Source: Poriferisodalis sp965116715 (GTDB taxonomy: Bacteria; Actinomycetota; Acidimicrobiia; Acidimicrobiales; Poriferisodalaceae). Taken from it: a DNA stretch of 64,000 nucleotides. Location of the stretch: contig OZ220724.1 in the NCBI GenBank assembly GCA_965116715.1, positions 1,302,001 to 1,366,000 of the forward strand. Direction: 5' to 3'. This document shows, one piece after another, positions 46,880-55,322 of the stretch (position 1 is the stretch's first letter; the number at the start of each line of letters is the position of its first letter). The translations under genes were made by a program, and so were the position numbers. Under the pieces are notes generated by a model, which saw only the letters and a program-made list of their open reading frames with translations, did no database searches and was not told the DNA's origin.

Positions 46880-48181
46880 TCAGCCGGCTTCGGAGTGGGT
46901 GACGGGTTGCTCGCCCATCCACTCCCGCAGCGTGTTCTTGAGCTTGGTCTGCTGGATGAACAGGTCGTGCTCGGGGCCGGCTGGATCGGCTGATTGCGGC
47001 GCCTTCAGGTAGAACGACAGCCATTCCTGCACACCGCCCTGGCCGGCCCGCTGCGCCAGGTCCAAGAACAGCGCCAGGTCCAGCACGATCGGCGCCGCCA
47101 GGATCGAGTCGCGGCACAGGAAGTCGATCTTGATCTGCATCGGGTAGCCGAGCCAGCCGAAGATGTCGATGTTGTCCCAGCCCTCTTTGTTGTCGCCACG
47201 GGGCGGGTAGTAGTTGATGCGCACCACGTGGTCGATCTCGCTGTAGAGCTCGGGATAGGTCTCGGGCTGCAAAATCGTGCCCAGCACGCCCAGCTTCGAC
47301 GTCTCCTTGGTCTTGAAGTTCTCGGGGTCGTCCAGCACCTCGCCGTCGCGGTTGCCCAGGATGTTGGTGGAATACCAGCCGCGCAGACCCAGCATGCGGG
47401 CCTTCAGGCCGGGCGCCACCAGCGTTTTCATCAGCGTCTGGCCGGTCTTGAAGTCCTTGCCGGCGATGGGCACGCCACGGCGCTCGGCCAGCTCGGTCAT
47501 GGCCGGGATGTCGACGCTCAGATTGGGCGCGCCGTTGGCGAAGGGCACGTCGCTCATCAGGGCTGCGTAGGCGTAGATCTGGCTGGGCGAGATGTTGTCG
47601 TCATCGGCGGCCAGACCAGCTTCGAACGCCTCCACGCTGGCGTGCACGTCGGACGGCTCCTGGTATGCCTCCGTCGAGCCGCACCACACCATTACGAGCC
47701 GGTCGCATTCGTTCTCGGCCCGGAAGCGCTCGATGTCTTCCATCAGCGCCTGGGCTGCTTCCAGCTTGCCCATCGGCGGCTTGGTGCGCGTGCCCTCCAG
47801 CCGGCTCACCCAGCGCGTGTCGAACACGGCATCCATGGCCACGATGCCTTCCAGCTCGCGGGAGATCACGCCAAGATCTCGATCTTCCAGTACGCCGGCG
47901 GTGCGGGCGCCTTCCAGCGCATTGGGGGTGATGGGATCCCAGCCGCCGAACACCAGGTCGTCCAGCGAGGCCAGCGGCACGAAGTCGCGGATGAGCGGGT
48001 TGCGGCCGTCAGCCCGTCCGCCGAGGCGGATGTGGGCCATCTGGCTGACCGAGCCGATCGGCTCCGCCAGCCCGGCACGCGCCGCCAGCACGCCGGCAAT
48101 GAAGGTGGTGGCCACCGCTCCCATGCCGGGCGTGAGCACGCCGAGCTTGCCGGTGGCCGACGCGATCTGCGGTGGGTTCAT
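46880..48181 (-). CDS. ino1: Inositol-3-phosphate synthase
   Basis: A 433-residue NAD-dependent enzyme that makes 1L-myo-inositol 1-phosphate from glucose 6-phosphate, the first step to phosphatidylinositol and mycothiol in actinobacteria. Seen: GVLTPGMGAVATTFIAGVLA (NAD site), DLVFGGWDPITPNALEGART, NLSVDIPAMTELAERRGVPI, AGKDFKTGQTLMKTLVAPGL (catalytic Lys region) and GWYSTNILGNRDGEVLDDPE. Start ATG 48181 is leaderless, with TAGCGT ending 7 bases upstream. Stands alone here, with a P450 on the same strand upstream. Confidence 0.94.
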   Translation of the reverse strand: MNPPQIASATGKLGVLTPGMGAVATTFIAGVLAARAGLAEPIGSVSQMAHIRLGGRADGRNPLIRDFVPLASLDDLVFGGWDPITPNALEGARTAGVLEDRDLGVISRELEGIVAMDAVFDTRWVSRLEGTRTKPPMGKLEAAQALMEDIERFRAENECDRLVMVWCGSTEAYQEPSDVHASVEAFEAGLAADDDNISPSQIYAYAALMSDVPFANGAPNLSVDIPAMTELAERRGVPIAGKDFKTGQTLMKTLVAPGLKARMLGLRGWYSTNILGNRDGEVLDDPENFKTKETSKLGVLGTILQPETYPELYSEIDHVVRINYYPPRGDNKEGWDNIDIFGWLGYPMQIKIDFLCRDSILAAPIVLDLALFLDLAQRAGQGGVQEWLSFYLKAPQSADPAGPEHDLFIQQTKLKNTLREWMGEQPVTHSEAG

Positions 48182-48188
48182 GACAGGA

Positions 48189-48194
48189 ACGCTA
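48189..48194 (-). promoter_or_regulatory. -10 box TAGCGT for leaderless ino1 start
   Basis: TAGCGT ends 7 bases before ATG 48181. Confidence 0.5.
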
Positions 48195-48238
48195 CGGGGC
48201 GGCGCAGCGATGGGGTCCAGTCCGCAGCCCGGGAGCGC

Positions 48239-49507
48239 TCAGGCCGCCAGCGACGCGGTGGGTGTGAACTCGACGTCGAGGTGCTTGACACCATGGATGA
48301 ACGCCGCTTGGAGGGTGTCGGGCTCGTTGACGGCAACGATGTCGGGCAGCCGGTTGAACAGCTCGCGATACATCACGGTCATCTCGCGGCGGGCCAGGTG
48401 CGCTCCCAGGCAGTAGTGCGGTCCCGGTCCGCCGAAGCCGTACTGCGGGTTGGGGTCACGTAACACGTCAAACTTGAAGGGGTCGTCGAACACCGACGGA
48501 TCGCGATTTGCAGCGACGTAGAACATCGCCACTTTCTCGCCTTCGGCCATCTCGCGGCCTTCCAAGACGTAGTCGCGGGTCAGCGTCCGGCGCATGTAGC
48601 CGACGGGACTGGACAGCCGCACGATCTCCTCGACCGCGGTCGGCGCCACGCCCTCGAAGTCGGCTGCCCAGATGGCCCGCTGATCGGGAAAATCGGTGAG
48701 GTACTTGAGCCCCCACGAGATGGCGTTGCGCGTGGTCTCGTTGCCGGCCACCACGAGCAGGACGAAGAAGCTGGCCAAGTCCGAGTCGCTGAGCTGATCG
48801 TCAGGCAACTCGGCGTTGACCAGCACGCTCGTGAGATCGGTGCCGTCGCCGCCGCGCTTCGCCTGGGCGACATCCTTCATCACGTCAGCGAGATGACCGC
48901 CTGCGCCGAGCAACGCTGTCAAGAAGTCGAAGTCTTCGGGCTGGTACTCAGGATCGGACACTCCCAAGATGACGTTCGTGGCGTCGAACACGCCCTGATA
49001 CTCGGACCCCGGGATGCCCATGAGGTCGCACACGATCTTGAGCGGCAGCGCGGCCGCCACCTCGGTGACGAAGTCGCAGTTGCCCTTCTCGCAGACCGAG
49101 TCCACGATCTCTGACGCCGCTTCCCGCACGCCCTGTTCGAGCTGGGCGAGCATCTTCGGCGTGAAGCCCTTGGCCACGAGTCGGCGCAGCCGGGCGTGGC
49201 GCGGGTCGTCCATGGCGATCATGGAGCTGAAGAACTCGGTGAACTCGGGTGGGGCATCCAGCATCGTGATGCCGGCGGCCGAGCTGAAGACTTCGGCGTT
49301 GCGCGAGATGGCGGCGATGTCGGCGTGGCGGGTGACACACCAGTAGCCGGGCGACACAGGAATCAAGCCGTCATAGCCGGGCTCTTCGAACCAGTCCAGC
49401 GGCGCCTCGGCATGATGACGAGCGATCACCGAGTCGATCACGCCGGCCGGCTGTTTCCAGAACTCGGCCTCCATCATGTTTGGCAGGGCGGTGTTCCACT
49501 CGCGCAT
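48239..49507 (-). CDS. Cytochrome P450
   Basis: A 422-residue soluble P450 from ATG 49507. The I-helix oxygen-activation motif is VVAGNETTRNAISWG, the ExxR of the K-helix is in AVEEIVRLSSPVGYMRR, and the haem-Cys loop is FGGPGPHYCLGAHLARREM. The similarity is to actinobacterial CYP125/CYP142-like and steroid or alkane hydroxylases, without proof. Redox partners are not adjacent. Start 49507 is chosen because TACCGT ends 6 bases before it; a longer in-frame start (49621) gives an atypical basic extension. Confidence 0.93.
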   Translation of the reverse strand: MREWNTALPNMMEAEFWKQPAGVIDSVIARHHAEAPLDWFEEPGYDGLIPVSPGYWCVTRHADIAAISRNAEVFSSAAGITMLDAPPEFTEFFSSMIAMDDPRHARLRRLVAKGFTPKMLAQLEQGVREAASEIVDSVCEKGNCDFVTEVAAALPLKIVCDLMGIPGSEYQGVFDATNVILGVSDPEYQPEDFDFLTALLGAGGHLADVMKDVAQAKRGGDGTDLTSVLVNAELPDDQLSDSDLASFFVLLVVAGNETTRNAISWGLKYLTDFPDQRAIWAADFEGVAPTAVEEIVRLSSPVGYMRRTLTRDYVLEGREMAEGEKVAMFYVAANRDPSVFDDPFKFDVLRDPNPQYGFGGPGPHYCLGAHLARREMTVMYRELFNRLPDIVAVNEPDTLQAAFIHGVKHLDVEFTPTASLAA

Positions 49508-49513
49508 GGCTGC

Positions 49514-49519
49514 ACGGTA
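49514..49519 (-). promoter_or_regulatory. -10 box TACCGT for leaderless P450 start
   Basis: TACCGT ends 6 bases before ATG 49507. Confidence 0.4.
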
Positions 49520-49607
49520 GCGCTGCGCCAGGATCGCTCGGCACGGCCCGTTCGGTGGGCAGCCGACGGCGGGCTGAGCGTGAGGCCATCTGGCACGATG
49601 TACCGCC

Positions 49608-50666
49608 GTGGCAGCGGACAATGCACCAGATCGCTACTCGGCGCACTCCATCGAGGACGACGCTGAGCTGAACTACATCGTGCACGGGGCGGGAGCCATC
49701 GGCTGCGTGCTGGGAGCTCGGCTCACCCAAGCCGGCCGCCGTGTGGCCCTCATCGCCCGCGGCGAGCACCTCGAAGCTCTCCAGCGAGACGGGCTCAGCA
49801 TCTCGGGTTACACCGAGGGCCACTTCCGGCTGCCGGCCGTGCGCACCGCGCACGACATCGAGCTGGACGAGCGCACCGTGGTGCTGCTGGCCATGAAGAC
49901 ACAGCACACGTTCGAGGCGGTGGAACAGCACCGGGAGCTGTACCACGATGTGCCGCTGTTCTGCTTCCAGAACAGTGTCACCAACGAGGAGTGGCTGACC
50001 GAACAAGGCTTTCGGGCCTATGGCGTCATGGTGCGCATTGGTGCCCGCATCGACGAGCCAGGCGTGGTCACCCACACCGGTGCGCGCCGGGCTCAGATCG
50101 GCTGCTGGCCCACCGGTTCCGACGAGCTGTGCGCGGCCGTGGTGGACGATCTGGTTGCCGCCGAGATGCGCGCCACGGTCGACGAACACGTGGCCGAGGC
50201 CAAGTGGGGAAAGCTGGTGCTGAACCTCACGAACGCGTTCTCGGCGCTGATCGACCTGCCCGTGCAGGAGTGGTTCTGCGATGAGGAAACCCGATTCTTC
50301 ATGGCCGATCTTCAAGAAGAAGCCGCCGACGTGCTGGACGCGGCCGGAATCTCGCCGGTCATGGATGACGGCCGGGATTTGCGCTCATGGATCGAACGGA
50401 TGCGCGTGCCGGGCCAGCGCGAGCCACGGGGTGATGCAGACCCGGTGATGCACAGCTACCCGTCCACCTGGCAAGACCTGCATTTCCGGCGTCCCACGGT
50501 CGAAGTGGAGCACTTCAACGGCCGGATCTGCGAACTCGGCCAGCAGCACGGCATCGCCACGCCGCTCAACCGGACGCTGAACGAGCTGTGTCACGACGCT
50601 GCGGCCCGCCGCCTGGGACCAGGGTCCGAAACCGTGGCCTCACTGCGCGCCGCCGCTGGCCGCTGA
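49608..50666 (+). CDS. Ketopantoate reductase-family protein
   Basis: A 352-residue NAD(P)-binding enzyme of the 2-dehydropantoate 2-reductase family: NYIVHGAGAIGCVLGARLTQ (GxGxxG), LLAMKTQHTFEAVEQHR, FQNSVTNEEWLTEQGFRAYG and KWGKLVLNLTNAFSALIDLP (the catalytic Lys region), with HSYPSTWQDLHFRRPTVEVE near the end where PanE has its second conserved block. Longer than canonical PanE (about 300), so a relative acting on another oxo acid is possible. Start GTG 49608. Followed by a tRNA on the other strand. Confidence 0.85.
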   Translation: MAADNAPDRYSAHSIEDDAELNYIVHGAGAIGCVLGARLTQAGRRVALIARGEHLEALQRDGLSISGYTEGHFRLPAVRTAHDIELDERTVVLLAMKTQHTFEAVEQHRELYHDVPLFCFQNSVTNEEWLTEQGFRAYGVMVRIGARIDEPGVVTHTGARRAQIGCWPTGSDELCAAVVDDLVAAEMRATVDEHVAEAKWGKLVLNLTNAFSALIDLPVQEWFCDEETRFFMADLQEEAADVLDAAGISPVMDDGRDLRSWIERMRVPGQREPRGDADPVMHSYPSTWQDLHFRRPTVEVEHFNGRICELGQQHGIATPLNRTLNELCHDAAARRLGPGSETVASLRAAAGR

Positions 50667-50672
50667 TGCGGG

Positions 50673-50758
50673 TGCCCGGGGCGGGATTCGAACCCGCACG
50701 CTCCCGGAGGAGCCGAGGGGTTTAAGCCCTCTGCGTCTGCCAGTTCCGCCACCCGGGC
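50673..50758 (-). tRNA. tRNA-Leu (anticodon UAA)
   Basis: An 86-base tRNA with the 7-bp acceptor GCCCGGG/CCCGGGC, D-arm TGGCGGAACTGGCAGACGC, anticodon stem GAGGG/CCCTC with loop CTTAAAC (anticodon TAA), a long variable arm (CGGCTCCTCCGGGAGCGT region) typical of class II Leu tRNA, and TΨC loop GGGTTCGAATCCC. The 3' CCA is not encoded. Confidence 0.95.
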
Positions 50759-50830
50759 CAGCCAGCACGGCCATCACGGCCGCAGCACCCATCATGCTCG
50801 CTCCGCGCCCCGTGCATGATGCCGCGCCGC

Positions 50831-51310
50831 TCAGGCAGCCTCGTCCAAACCGAAGGGCACCACAGAGCGGCCAGGGGCGCTTGCGCCGCTGCTGAGGTTC
50901 TCGGCTTCCCTCCACAGTTCGTCGCGCACCGGACCGGCAGCGTGGGCGCTCAGTTCGTTGCAGACCACGACGCCCTCGATGGCGTCGGCCACCACAGCGC
51001 CGAACGGGCGCCCACGTACGCGCACTGCCACGACACAGTCACCCGAAGGCGTGCGTTGGATGGAACGGTCAAGCTCATCGGAACGGGGCGGGCTCTGAAA
51101 GCTCGGAGCGCTCAGGCCCAGCGAACGAGCTGCCATGGCGAGCGCTCGCACCGTCAGGACGAAGCGGCCGGCGGGGTCGGAAACGAGACTGCCGGCATCC
51201 TGCCCCGAACGCGTCGAGGCACCGCCGGCACGGTGGGGACGGCTGCGAACCGGTGAGGCATCGACCAGTCGAAGCGGCGCCGGTGGGTGGGTACGGGGTG
51301 TTGCTGACAT
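50831..51310 (-). CDS. Hypothetical protein
   Basis: A 159-residue product from ATG 51310. The N-terminal 45 residues are Pro/Arg/Ser-rich and low-complexity. The rest has a compact α/β pattern with FVLTVRALAMAARSLGLSAP, CVVAVRVRGRPFGAVVADAI and EGVVVCNELSAHAAGPVRDE. I do not recognise the family. It is divergent from the nuclease gene at 51414. A start further upstream (51367) is possible but has no support. Confidence 0.5.
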   Translation of the reverse strand: MSATPRTHPPAPLRLVDASPVRSRPHRAGGASTRSGQDAGSLVSDPAGRFVLTVRALAMAARSLGLSAPSFQSPPRSDELDRSIQRTPSGDCVVAVRVRGRPFGAVVADAIEGVVVCNELSAHAAGPVRDELWREAENLSSGASAPGRSVVPFGLDEAA

Positions 51311-51413
51311 GTGTGCAGCATCACAGGGGGGTGTGACAACGAACGGGAGCGCTGCCGTTCCGGCCACCGGGCGACGTCGGGGACGACATCACCAACGACC
51401 ACAATGGACCCAC

Positions 51414-52373
51414 ATGGCGACCACGGCTCCGGGACTGCTGCCTGCCCAGCAGGCCACGCTGGATGCCATCCGCACGCCCGCGGAGCAGCGTCCCACCTAC
51501 CCGGTCGCATTCGCCGACGAGCTGCGCAACGAAGCCGAAGCAGCGCTTGGGGGGCTCGTCGATGCCGCTCGCAACATCGACGGCCGTGGGCTGTGGGTGG
51601 CCAAGCGAGACCTCGCCGGCGTGTTCGGCTGCGAAGCACGACACCTCGCCGGTGCAGACACTCCCTTCGAATGGACCGTGCCGACGGCGCGCGGCACGGT
51701 GCTACACAAGGCGGTCGAGCTGTCGACTCATCGACGCTTCGAACCCGAGGACGCGGTCGACGCAGCGCTCGAACGTCTCATCGCCGACGACGACAACCTC
51801 GGCAGCTTCCTGGCTGAGGCGTCGCACGGCGAGCGAGCCGATCTGACGGCCAACTGCGTCGCACTGCTCACGCGCTTCGGCGAGACCTTCCCGCCTATGC
51901 AGCGTGCATGGCGGCCAGCCGCCGAGGTCAGGGCCCGCGCACGCCTGTGCGGCGGCGCATTCGTGCTCAACGGCAAGTACGACCTGACGCTCGGATCGCC
52001 GGCGCCGGTGGGCGGACCCGACGGCCTCCAGCGAGCCGGCAAGGTCGTCATCGATCTCAAGACCGGTTCACGCACACCGACCGATCCCGAAGACCTGCGG
52101 TTCTACGCCCTCGTCGAGACGCTCTCGGTGGGCGTGCCGCCGCTGGGCATCGGCTCGTTCTATGTCGCCGAAGGGCGCATCGAGCACGAGGCAGTGACCG
52201 CCGAAGTGCTCGAGAGCGCGCTGCGACGCACCGTGGACGGCATCGGTCGACTCATCAGCCTGCGAGGGGACCTGCGTGCGCCGCGGCGCGTGCCCGGCCC
52301 GCCATGCCGTTGGTGCCCGATCTCGGCCGACTGCGAGCCGGGTCAGGAGTGGCTGTCTGACCCCGACGACTGA
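51414..52373 (+). CDS. PD-(D/E)XK nuclease with Cas4/AddB-like iron–sulfur Cys set
   Basis: A 319-residue RecB-family nuclease. The catalytic core shows GTVLHKAVEL (His motif), NGKYDLTLGSPAP (Asp) and VVIDLKTGSR (the DxK). Four Cys are placed as in AddB/Cas4 [4Fe-4S] nucleases: Cys73 in VFGCEARHL and Cys298, Cys301, Cys307 in PPCRWCPISADCEPG. No helicase, Cas1 or Cas2 is nearby. Start ATG 51414. It overlaps the convergent GNAT gene by 31 bases at the 3' end. A stand-alone exonuclease for repair is likely. Confidence 0.85.
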   Translation: MATTAPGLLPAQQATLDAIRTPAEQRPTYPVAFADELRNEAEAALGGLVDAARNIDGRGLWVAKRDLAGVFGCEARHLAGADTPFEWTVPTARGTVLHKAVELSTHRRFEPEDAVDAALERLIADDDNLGSFLAEASHGERADLTANCVALLTRFGETFPPMQRAWRPAAEVRARARLCGGAFVLNGKYDLTLGSPAPVGGPDGLQRAGKVVIDLKTGSRTPTDPEDLRFYALVETLSVGVPPLGIGSFYVAEGRIEHEAVTAEVLESALRRTVDGIGRLISLRGDLRAPRRVPGPPCRWCPISADCEPGQEWLSDPDD

Positions 52374-52975
52374 GCGGCTGAGCGGGCAGCTCGGAGCCGT
52401 TCCGTCATCTCGTCGCGGCGGGCTCGCCACTCCTCGACCGTCAAGCCGAAGCGAACGTGGTCTTCCCAGACACCGGCGATCTGGATGTATCCCCGCGCGA
52501 TCCCCTCCGAGCGCAGCCCCAGCTTCTCCACCACCCGCAAGCTGGCGGCATTGCGAGGCATGATCGACACCTGCACCCGGTGCAAGCCAGCCTGATCGAA
52601 GGCGAACCCGAAGACCGCCATGAGTCCTTCGGCAACCAATCCCATGCCGGCCAGGCGCTCGTCGATCCAGTAGCCCACATGGGCGCTCTGGAATGCGCCG
52701 CGTGCCACATGGGAGACATTGATCTCGCCGCAGAACCAGCCCTCATGCCACAGGCCGAAGTCGAACGCCGTGCCCAGCGAGCGCTCACGCTCGCGAACAC
52801 GGCAGCGATTGGCAAACGCTTGGGAGTCGCGCGACGGGTCGGGCGCCCCCGCAGGCCGGCGAGGCTCCCATTTCGCCAGCCAGTCGCGGCATCGCTCGCG
52901 GACTTCGTTCCATTGGGCGAAGTCAGACGGCACGAGCGGGCGAAGCTCAAGCCGCTCGGTGCGCAGGCGACTCAC
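52343..52975 (-). CDS. GNAT-family N-acetyltransferase (RimJ/RimL-like)
   Basis: A 210-residue acetyltransferase: SRLRTERLELRPLVPSDFAQ at the N-terminus, WFCGEINVSHVARG, the acetyl-CoA region DERLAGMGLVAEGLMAVFGF and HRVQVSIMPRNAASLRVVEK with LGLRSEGIARGYIQIAGVW. It matches ribosomal-protein/aminoglycoside-type GNATs. Start GTG 52975 has TACTGT ending exactly 7 bases upstream, so the longer open frame, which runs into repeats, is not coding. It follows Ppx/GppA by 31 bases. Confidence 0.88.
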   Translation of the reverse strand: MSRLRTERLELRPLVPSDFAQWNEVRERCRDWLAKWEPRRPAGAPDPSRDSQAFANRCRVRERERSLGTAFDFGLWHEGWFCGEINVSHVARGAFQSAHVGYWIDERLAGMGLVAEGLMAVFGFAFDQAGLHRVQVSIMPRNAASLRVVEKLGLRSEGIARGYIQIAGVWEDHVRFGLTVEEWRARRDEMTERLRAARSAAQSSGSDSHS

Positions 52976-52982
52976 GCTGCGC

Positions 52983-52988
52983 ACAGTA
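52983..52988 (-). promoter_or_regulatory. -10 box TACTGT for leaderless GNAT start
   Basis: TACTGT ends 7 bases before GTG 52975; it also decides this start. Confidence 0.5.
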
Positions 52989-53006
52989 CTGGCGCGCCGC
53001 CGGCGC

Positions 53007-54059
53007 TCACCGAGCGGCATGATCGCGCGCCGCTGGGCTCGCCTGCGCTTCGCGGAGCTCAGCCGCTGGGTTGGCCTGCGCTTCGCGGAACTCAGCCGCT
53101 GGGCTCGCCTGCGCTTCGCGGAGCTCAGCCGCGATGCCATCGAGGAGATCTCGCTCGCGCACGAGGCACTCGTCCAGGTCCCAGTGGCGCATGACGGCCA
53201 CGAGAATGCAGCAGCCGCCGACGATCACCGGAGCTCGGTCGGCGTGCAGACCCGGGTTGTGGATGCGGTCGGCCAGCCGCTCGGTGGCCAGCGTGCGGAA
53301 CACGTCCTCGGCCGCGGCCCGACTGAGCACGAAGCCATCGATGACCTCGGGATCGTAGGGATCGAGGCCGATCTCGACGGCGGCCACGGTCGTGACGGTC
53401 CCGGCGACGCCCACGAGCCGTGCCGCAGCGGCACCCCGTCCGATGACCGGGTGATCGCGGTCGATGTCATCGAGATGCAGGCGCGCGACCGAGATCGCGG
53501 AGCTCAACTCCTCGGGCCGGGGCGGATCCGATGCCAGGAATCGCTCGGTCCAGCGCACCGAGCCCATGTCGACCGAAGCCGCAGCCTCGGGTGGGCCGCC
53601 GGCCGACGGCATGCCGTAGGCGAACTCTGTCGAGCCGCCGCCGATGTCGAGCACCAGCGCGGCGCCGGCCTGGGTGCCGCCGAAACCCGACGTGGCTCCG
53701 GCGAACCCGTACGCGGCCTCGCTCTCGCCATCCAGCAGCTCGACCTCCACCCCGAGCGCGTCGCTTGCTCTTTGCAGGAATGCTGCCCCATTCGCGGCGT
53801 CGCGCGCAGCGCTGGTGGCCACCGCCCGAACAGCGGTTGCCTGACGGTCGTCGATGATCTGGCGGTACTCCCCCAGCACGTCGACCACGCGGCCGATGGC
53901 ATCGTCACGGAGCCGACCTCCGGCGTCGACGCCTCGCCCGAGCCCGGTGATGCGCAGCAGCCGCTGCCCCAGTCCTGTGCCATCGTCGATGAGCAGGCGC
54001 GTCGTGTTCGTGCCGCAATCGACGACGGCAACCGGAGCTGGCGAGGGCTCAACAGCCAT
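53007..54059 (-). CDS. Ppx/GppA exopolyphosphatase / pppGpp phosphatase
   Basis: A 350-residue phosphatase of the actin-like fold: VAVVDCGTNTTRLLI (phosphate 1), VRAVATSAARDAAN, GESEAAYGFAGATSG, LVLDIGGGSTEFAYG (phosphate 2) and RLVGVAGTVTTVAAVE. It hydrolyses polyphosphate or pppGpp; with PPK2 in the window, polyphosphate turnover is plausible. Start ATG 54059 overlaps the DUF501 stop by 11 bases. The C-terminus ends in three 11-residue units (AELREAQASPA type) encoded by a 33-bp tandem repeat, an unusual tail. Confidence 0.92.
   Translation of the reverse strand: MAVEPSPAPVAVVDCGTNTTRLLIDDGTGLGQRLLRITGLGRGVDAGGRLRDDAIGRVVDVLGEYRQIIDDRQATAVRAVATSAARDAANGAAFLQRASDALGVEVELLDGESEAAYGFAGATSGFGGTQAGAALVLDIGGGSTEFAYGMPSAGGPPEAAASVDMGSVRWTERFLASDPPRPEELSSAISVARLHLDDIDRDHPVIGRGAAAARLVGVAGTVTTVAAVEIGLDPYDPEVIDGFVLSRAAAEDVFRTLATERLADRIHNPGLHADRAPVIVGGCCILVAVMRHWDLDECLVRERDLLDGIAAELREAQASPAAEFREAQANPAAELREAQASPAARDHAAR
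53031..53129. repeat. 33-bp tandem repeat, three copies
   Basis: Three 33-base units (53031, 53064, 53097), nearly identical, encode the C-terminal tail of Ppx/GppA. Copies 1 and 3 are identical; copy 2 differs at a few bases. Confidence 0.9.
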
Positions 54060-54603
54060 CAGGGTGCGCCACGGATGCTGATTCGATGGGTGCAGATGCG
54101 GTCGCAGCGCCGACGACGGCCGATGACACGCCGATGTCGCCGAGCCGTGCCAGCACCCAGTCACCGACCGGGTCATCGCCGCCCGCCAGCCGGTACGCCA
54201 GGTGCGCGTGCAGGCATTTGACCCCTCGCGCCGTTCCCCCGACACCGCCGGCCGGGCGCGGCCCACGGTGGTCGTGGGGCACCAGCGCGTCCCGTTCGGC
54301 GGCGTAACGGCCGTGAGCAGCGGCAAGCGCCTCGGGATCGACAGCCACCTCGGCCGACCGGACCCCGCCGTCACCTTCGAGTTGGGACACCCGCCGACGC
54401 AGGTCGAGGTCGACCAGCCAGTACCGGGTCGGCATGGGACGCCCGTCGTCAAGCAGCGGGGCGTTGGCGATCACCACCGGCCGGCCGTCGTCGTGCGCGA
54501 CAGCCACCTCGAAAGCGCACTGCGGCGGCCGGCCCAGCAAGGCGGCCACCGCTTCGAACTGAGCGGGCGTCTGGAGTGCGCCGGGGGCGCAACGGACAAG
54601 CAA
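54049..54603 (-). CDS. DUF501 family protein
   Basis: A 184-residue protein with the family signature HDHRGPRPAGGVGG followed by GVKCLHAHLAYRLAGGDDPV. N-terminal CAPGALQTPAQFEAVAALLG. DUF501 proteins in actinobacteria are usually beside enolase, FtsB and Ppx; here it precedes Ppx with overlapping ends, which supports the lineage. Function unknown. Start TTG 54603 is used; another start slightly downstream cannot be excluded. Confidence 0.9.
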   Translation of the reverse strand: MLVRCAPGALQTPAQFEAVAALLGRPPQCAFEVAVAHDDGRPVVIANAPLLDDGRPMPTRYWLVDLDLRRRVSQLEGDGGVRSAEVAVDPEALAAAHGRYAAERDALVPHDHRGPRPAGGVGGTARGVKCLHAHLAYRLAGGDDPVGDWVLARLGDIGVSSAVVGAATASAPIESASVAHPDGC

Positions 54604-54632
54604 CGCCGTGGGAGAGTCGCGGCGGCTGGCCC

Positions 54633-55322
54633 TCAGCCTTGGCGACGCTTGCGCCGGCGGCGACGGTTGAACAGGAAGAACACCACCACGGCGAGCGGCG
54701 CCAGGATGCGCTTGAGCATCGGCCTGCCCGCCGTTTCCAGCAGGTCGACCGGCTCCGGCTCGGCCATCTCGATCTGGCGCGGGCCCCCAGACGCAGGCTC
54801 CTCGGCTTGCTCGTCGGCGGCTTCGGCGTCATCTGCGGCTGCATCGCTCGCCTCGGCACCGGCATCGTCTTGGCCGCCGATCTCCGACAGCTTCTGTTCG
54901 AGCGAGTCCACGAACTGGCCGATGAGCTTCTCAGTGACGTCGGCCATCACGCCGCGGCCGAACTGCGCCACCTTGCCGGTGACTTTCAGGTCGGTGGCGA
55001 TCGACACGACCGTGCCGTCACCGTCGGCGGTCATCTCGGCCGTCACTTCGGCGGCAGCGTTGCCCGCACCGCGCGAGTCGCGGCCGGACGCTTCGAGCAC
55101 GATCCGGCGATTGGCCTCGTCGAGCTCGACGAACTTCGCAGAGCCCTTGTACTGCGCCGTGATCGGGCCCACCTTGACCTTCACGCCGCCCTTGAACTCG
55201 TCGCCGTCGATCTCGGTGAGCTGCGCGCCGGGCATGCACGGCGCGATGAACTCGACATCGGTCAGCGTGCTCCACGCCTGTTCGACGGGTATGCCGACAC
55301 GGAATTCGCTCTTCAGCTCCAT
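54633..55322 (-). CDS. coxG: CoxG-type SRPBCC protein with C-terminal membrane anchor
   Basis: A 229-residue CoxG-family protein: SEFRVGIPVEQAWSTLTDVE, FIAPCMPGAQLTEIDGDEFK, VKVGPITAQYKGSAKFVELD and VTGKVAQFGRGVMADVTEKL, then a long acidic Ala/Glu/Asp linker and a single C-terminal hydrophobic helix (LAPLAVVVFFLFNRRRR). In Oligotropha CoxG anchors CO dehydrogenase to the membrane, so the final helix fits. It overlaps the MobA-like gene by 10 bases. The catalytic CoxMSL genes are not in the window. Confidence 0.87.
   Translation of the reverse strand: MELKSEFRVGIPVEQAWSTLTDVEFIAPCMPGAQLTEIDGDEFKGGVKVKVGPITAQYKGSAKFVELDEANRRIVLEASGRDSRGAGNAAAEVTAEMTADGDGTVVSIATDLKVTGKVAQFGRGVMADVTEKLIGQFVDSLEQKLSEIGGQDDAGAEASDAAADDAEAADEQAEEPASGGPRQIEMAEPEPVDLLETAGRPMLKRILAPLAVVVFFLFNRRRRRKRRQG

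Noticed and set aside
50673..50758. tRNA-Leu as an integration site
   Set aside because: No integrase or repeated 3' tRNA fragment was found nearby.
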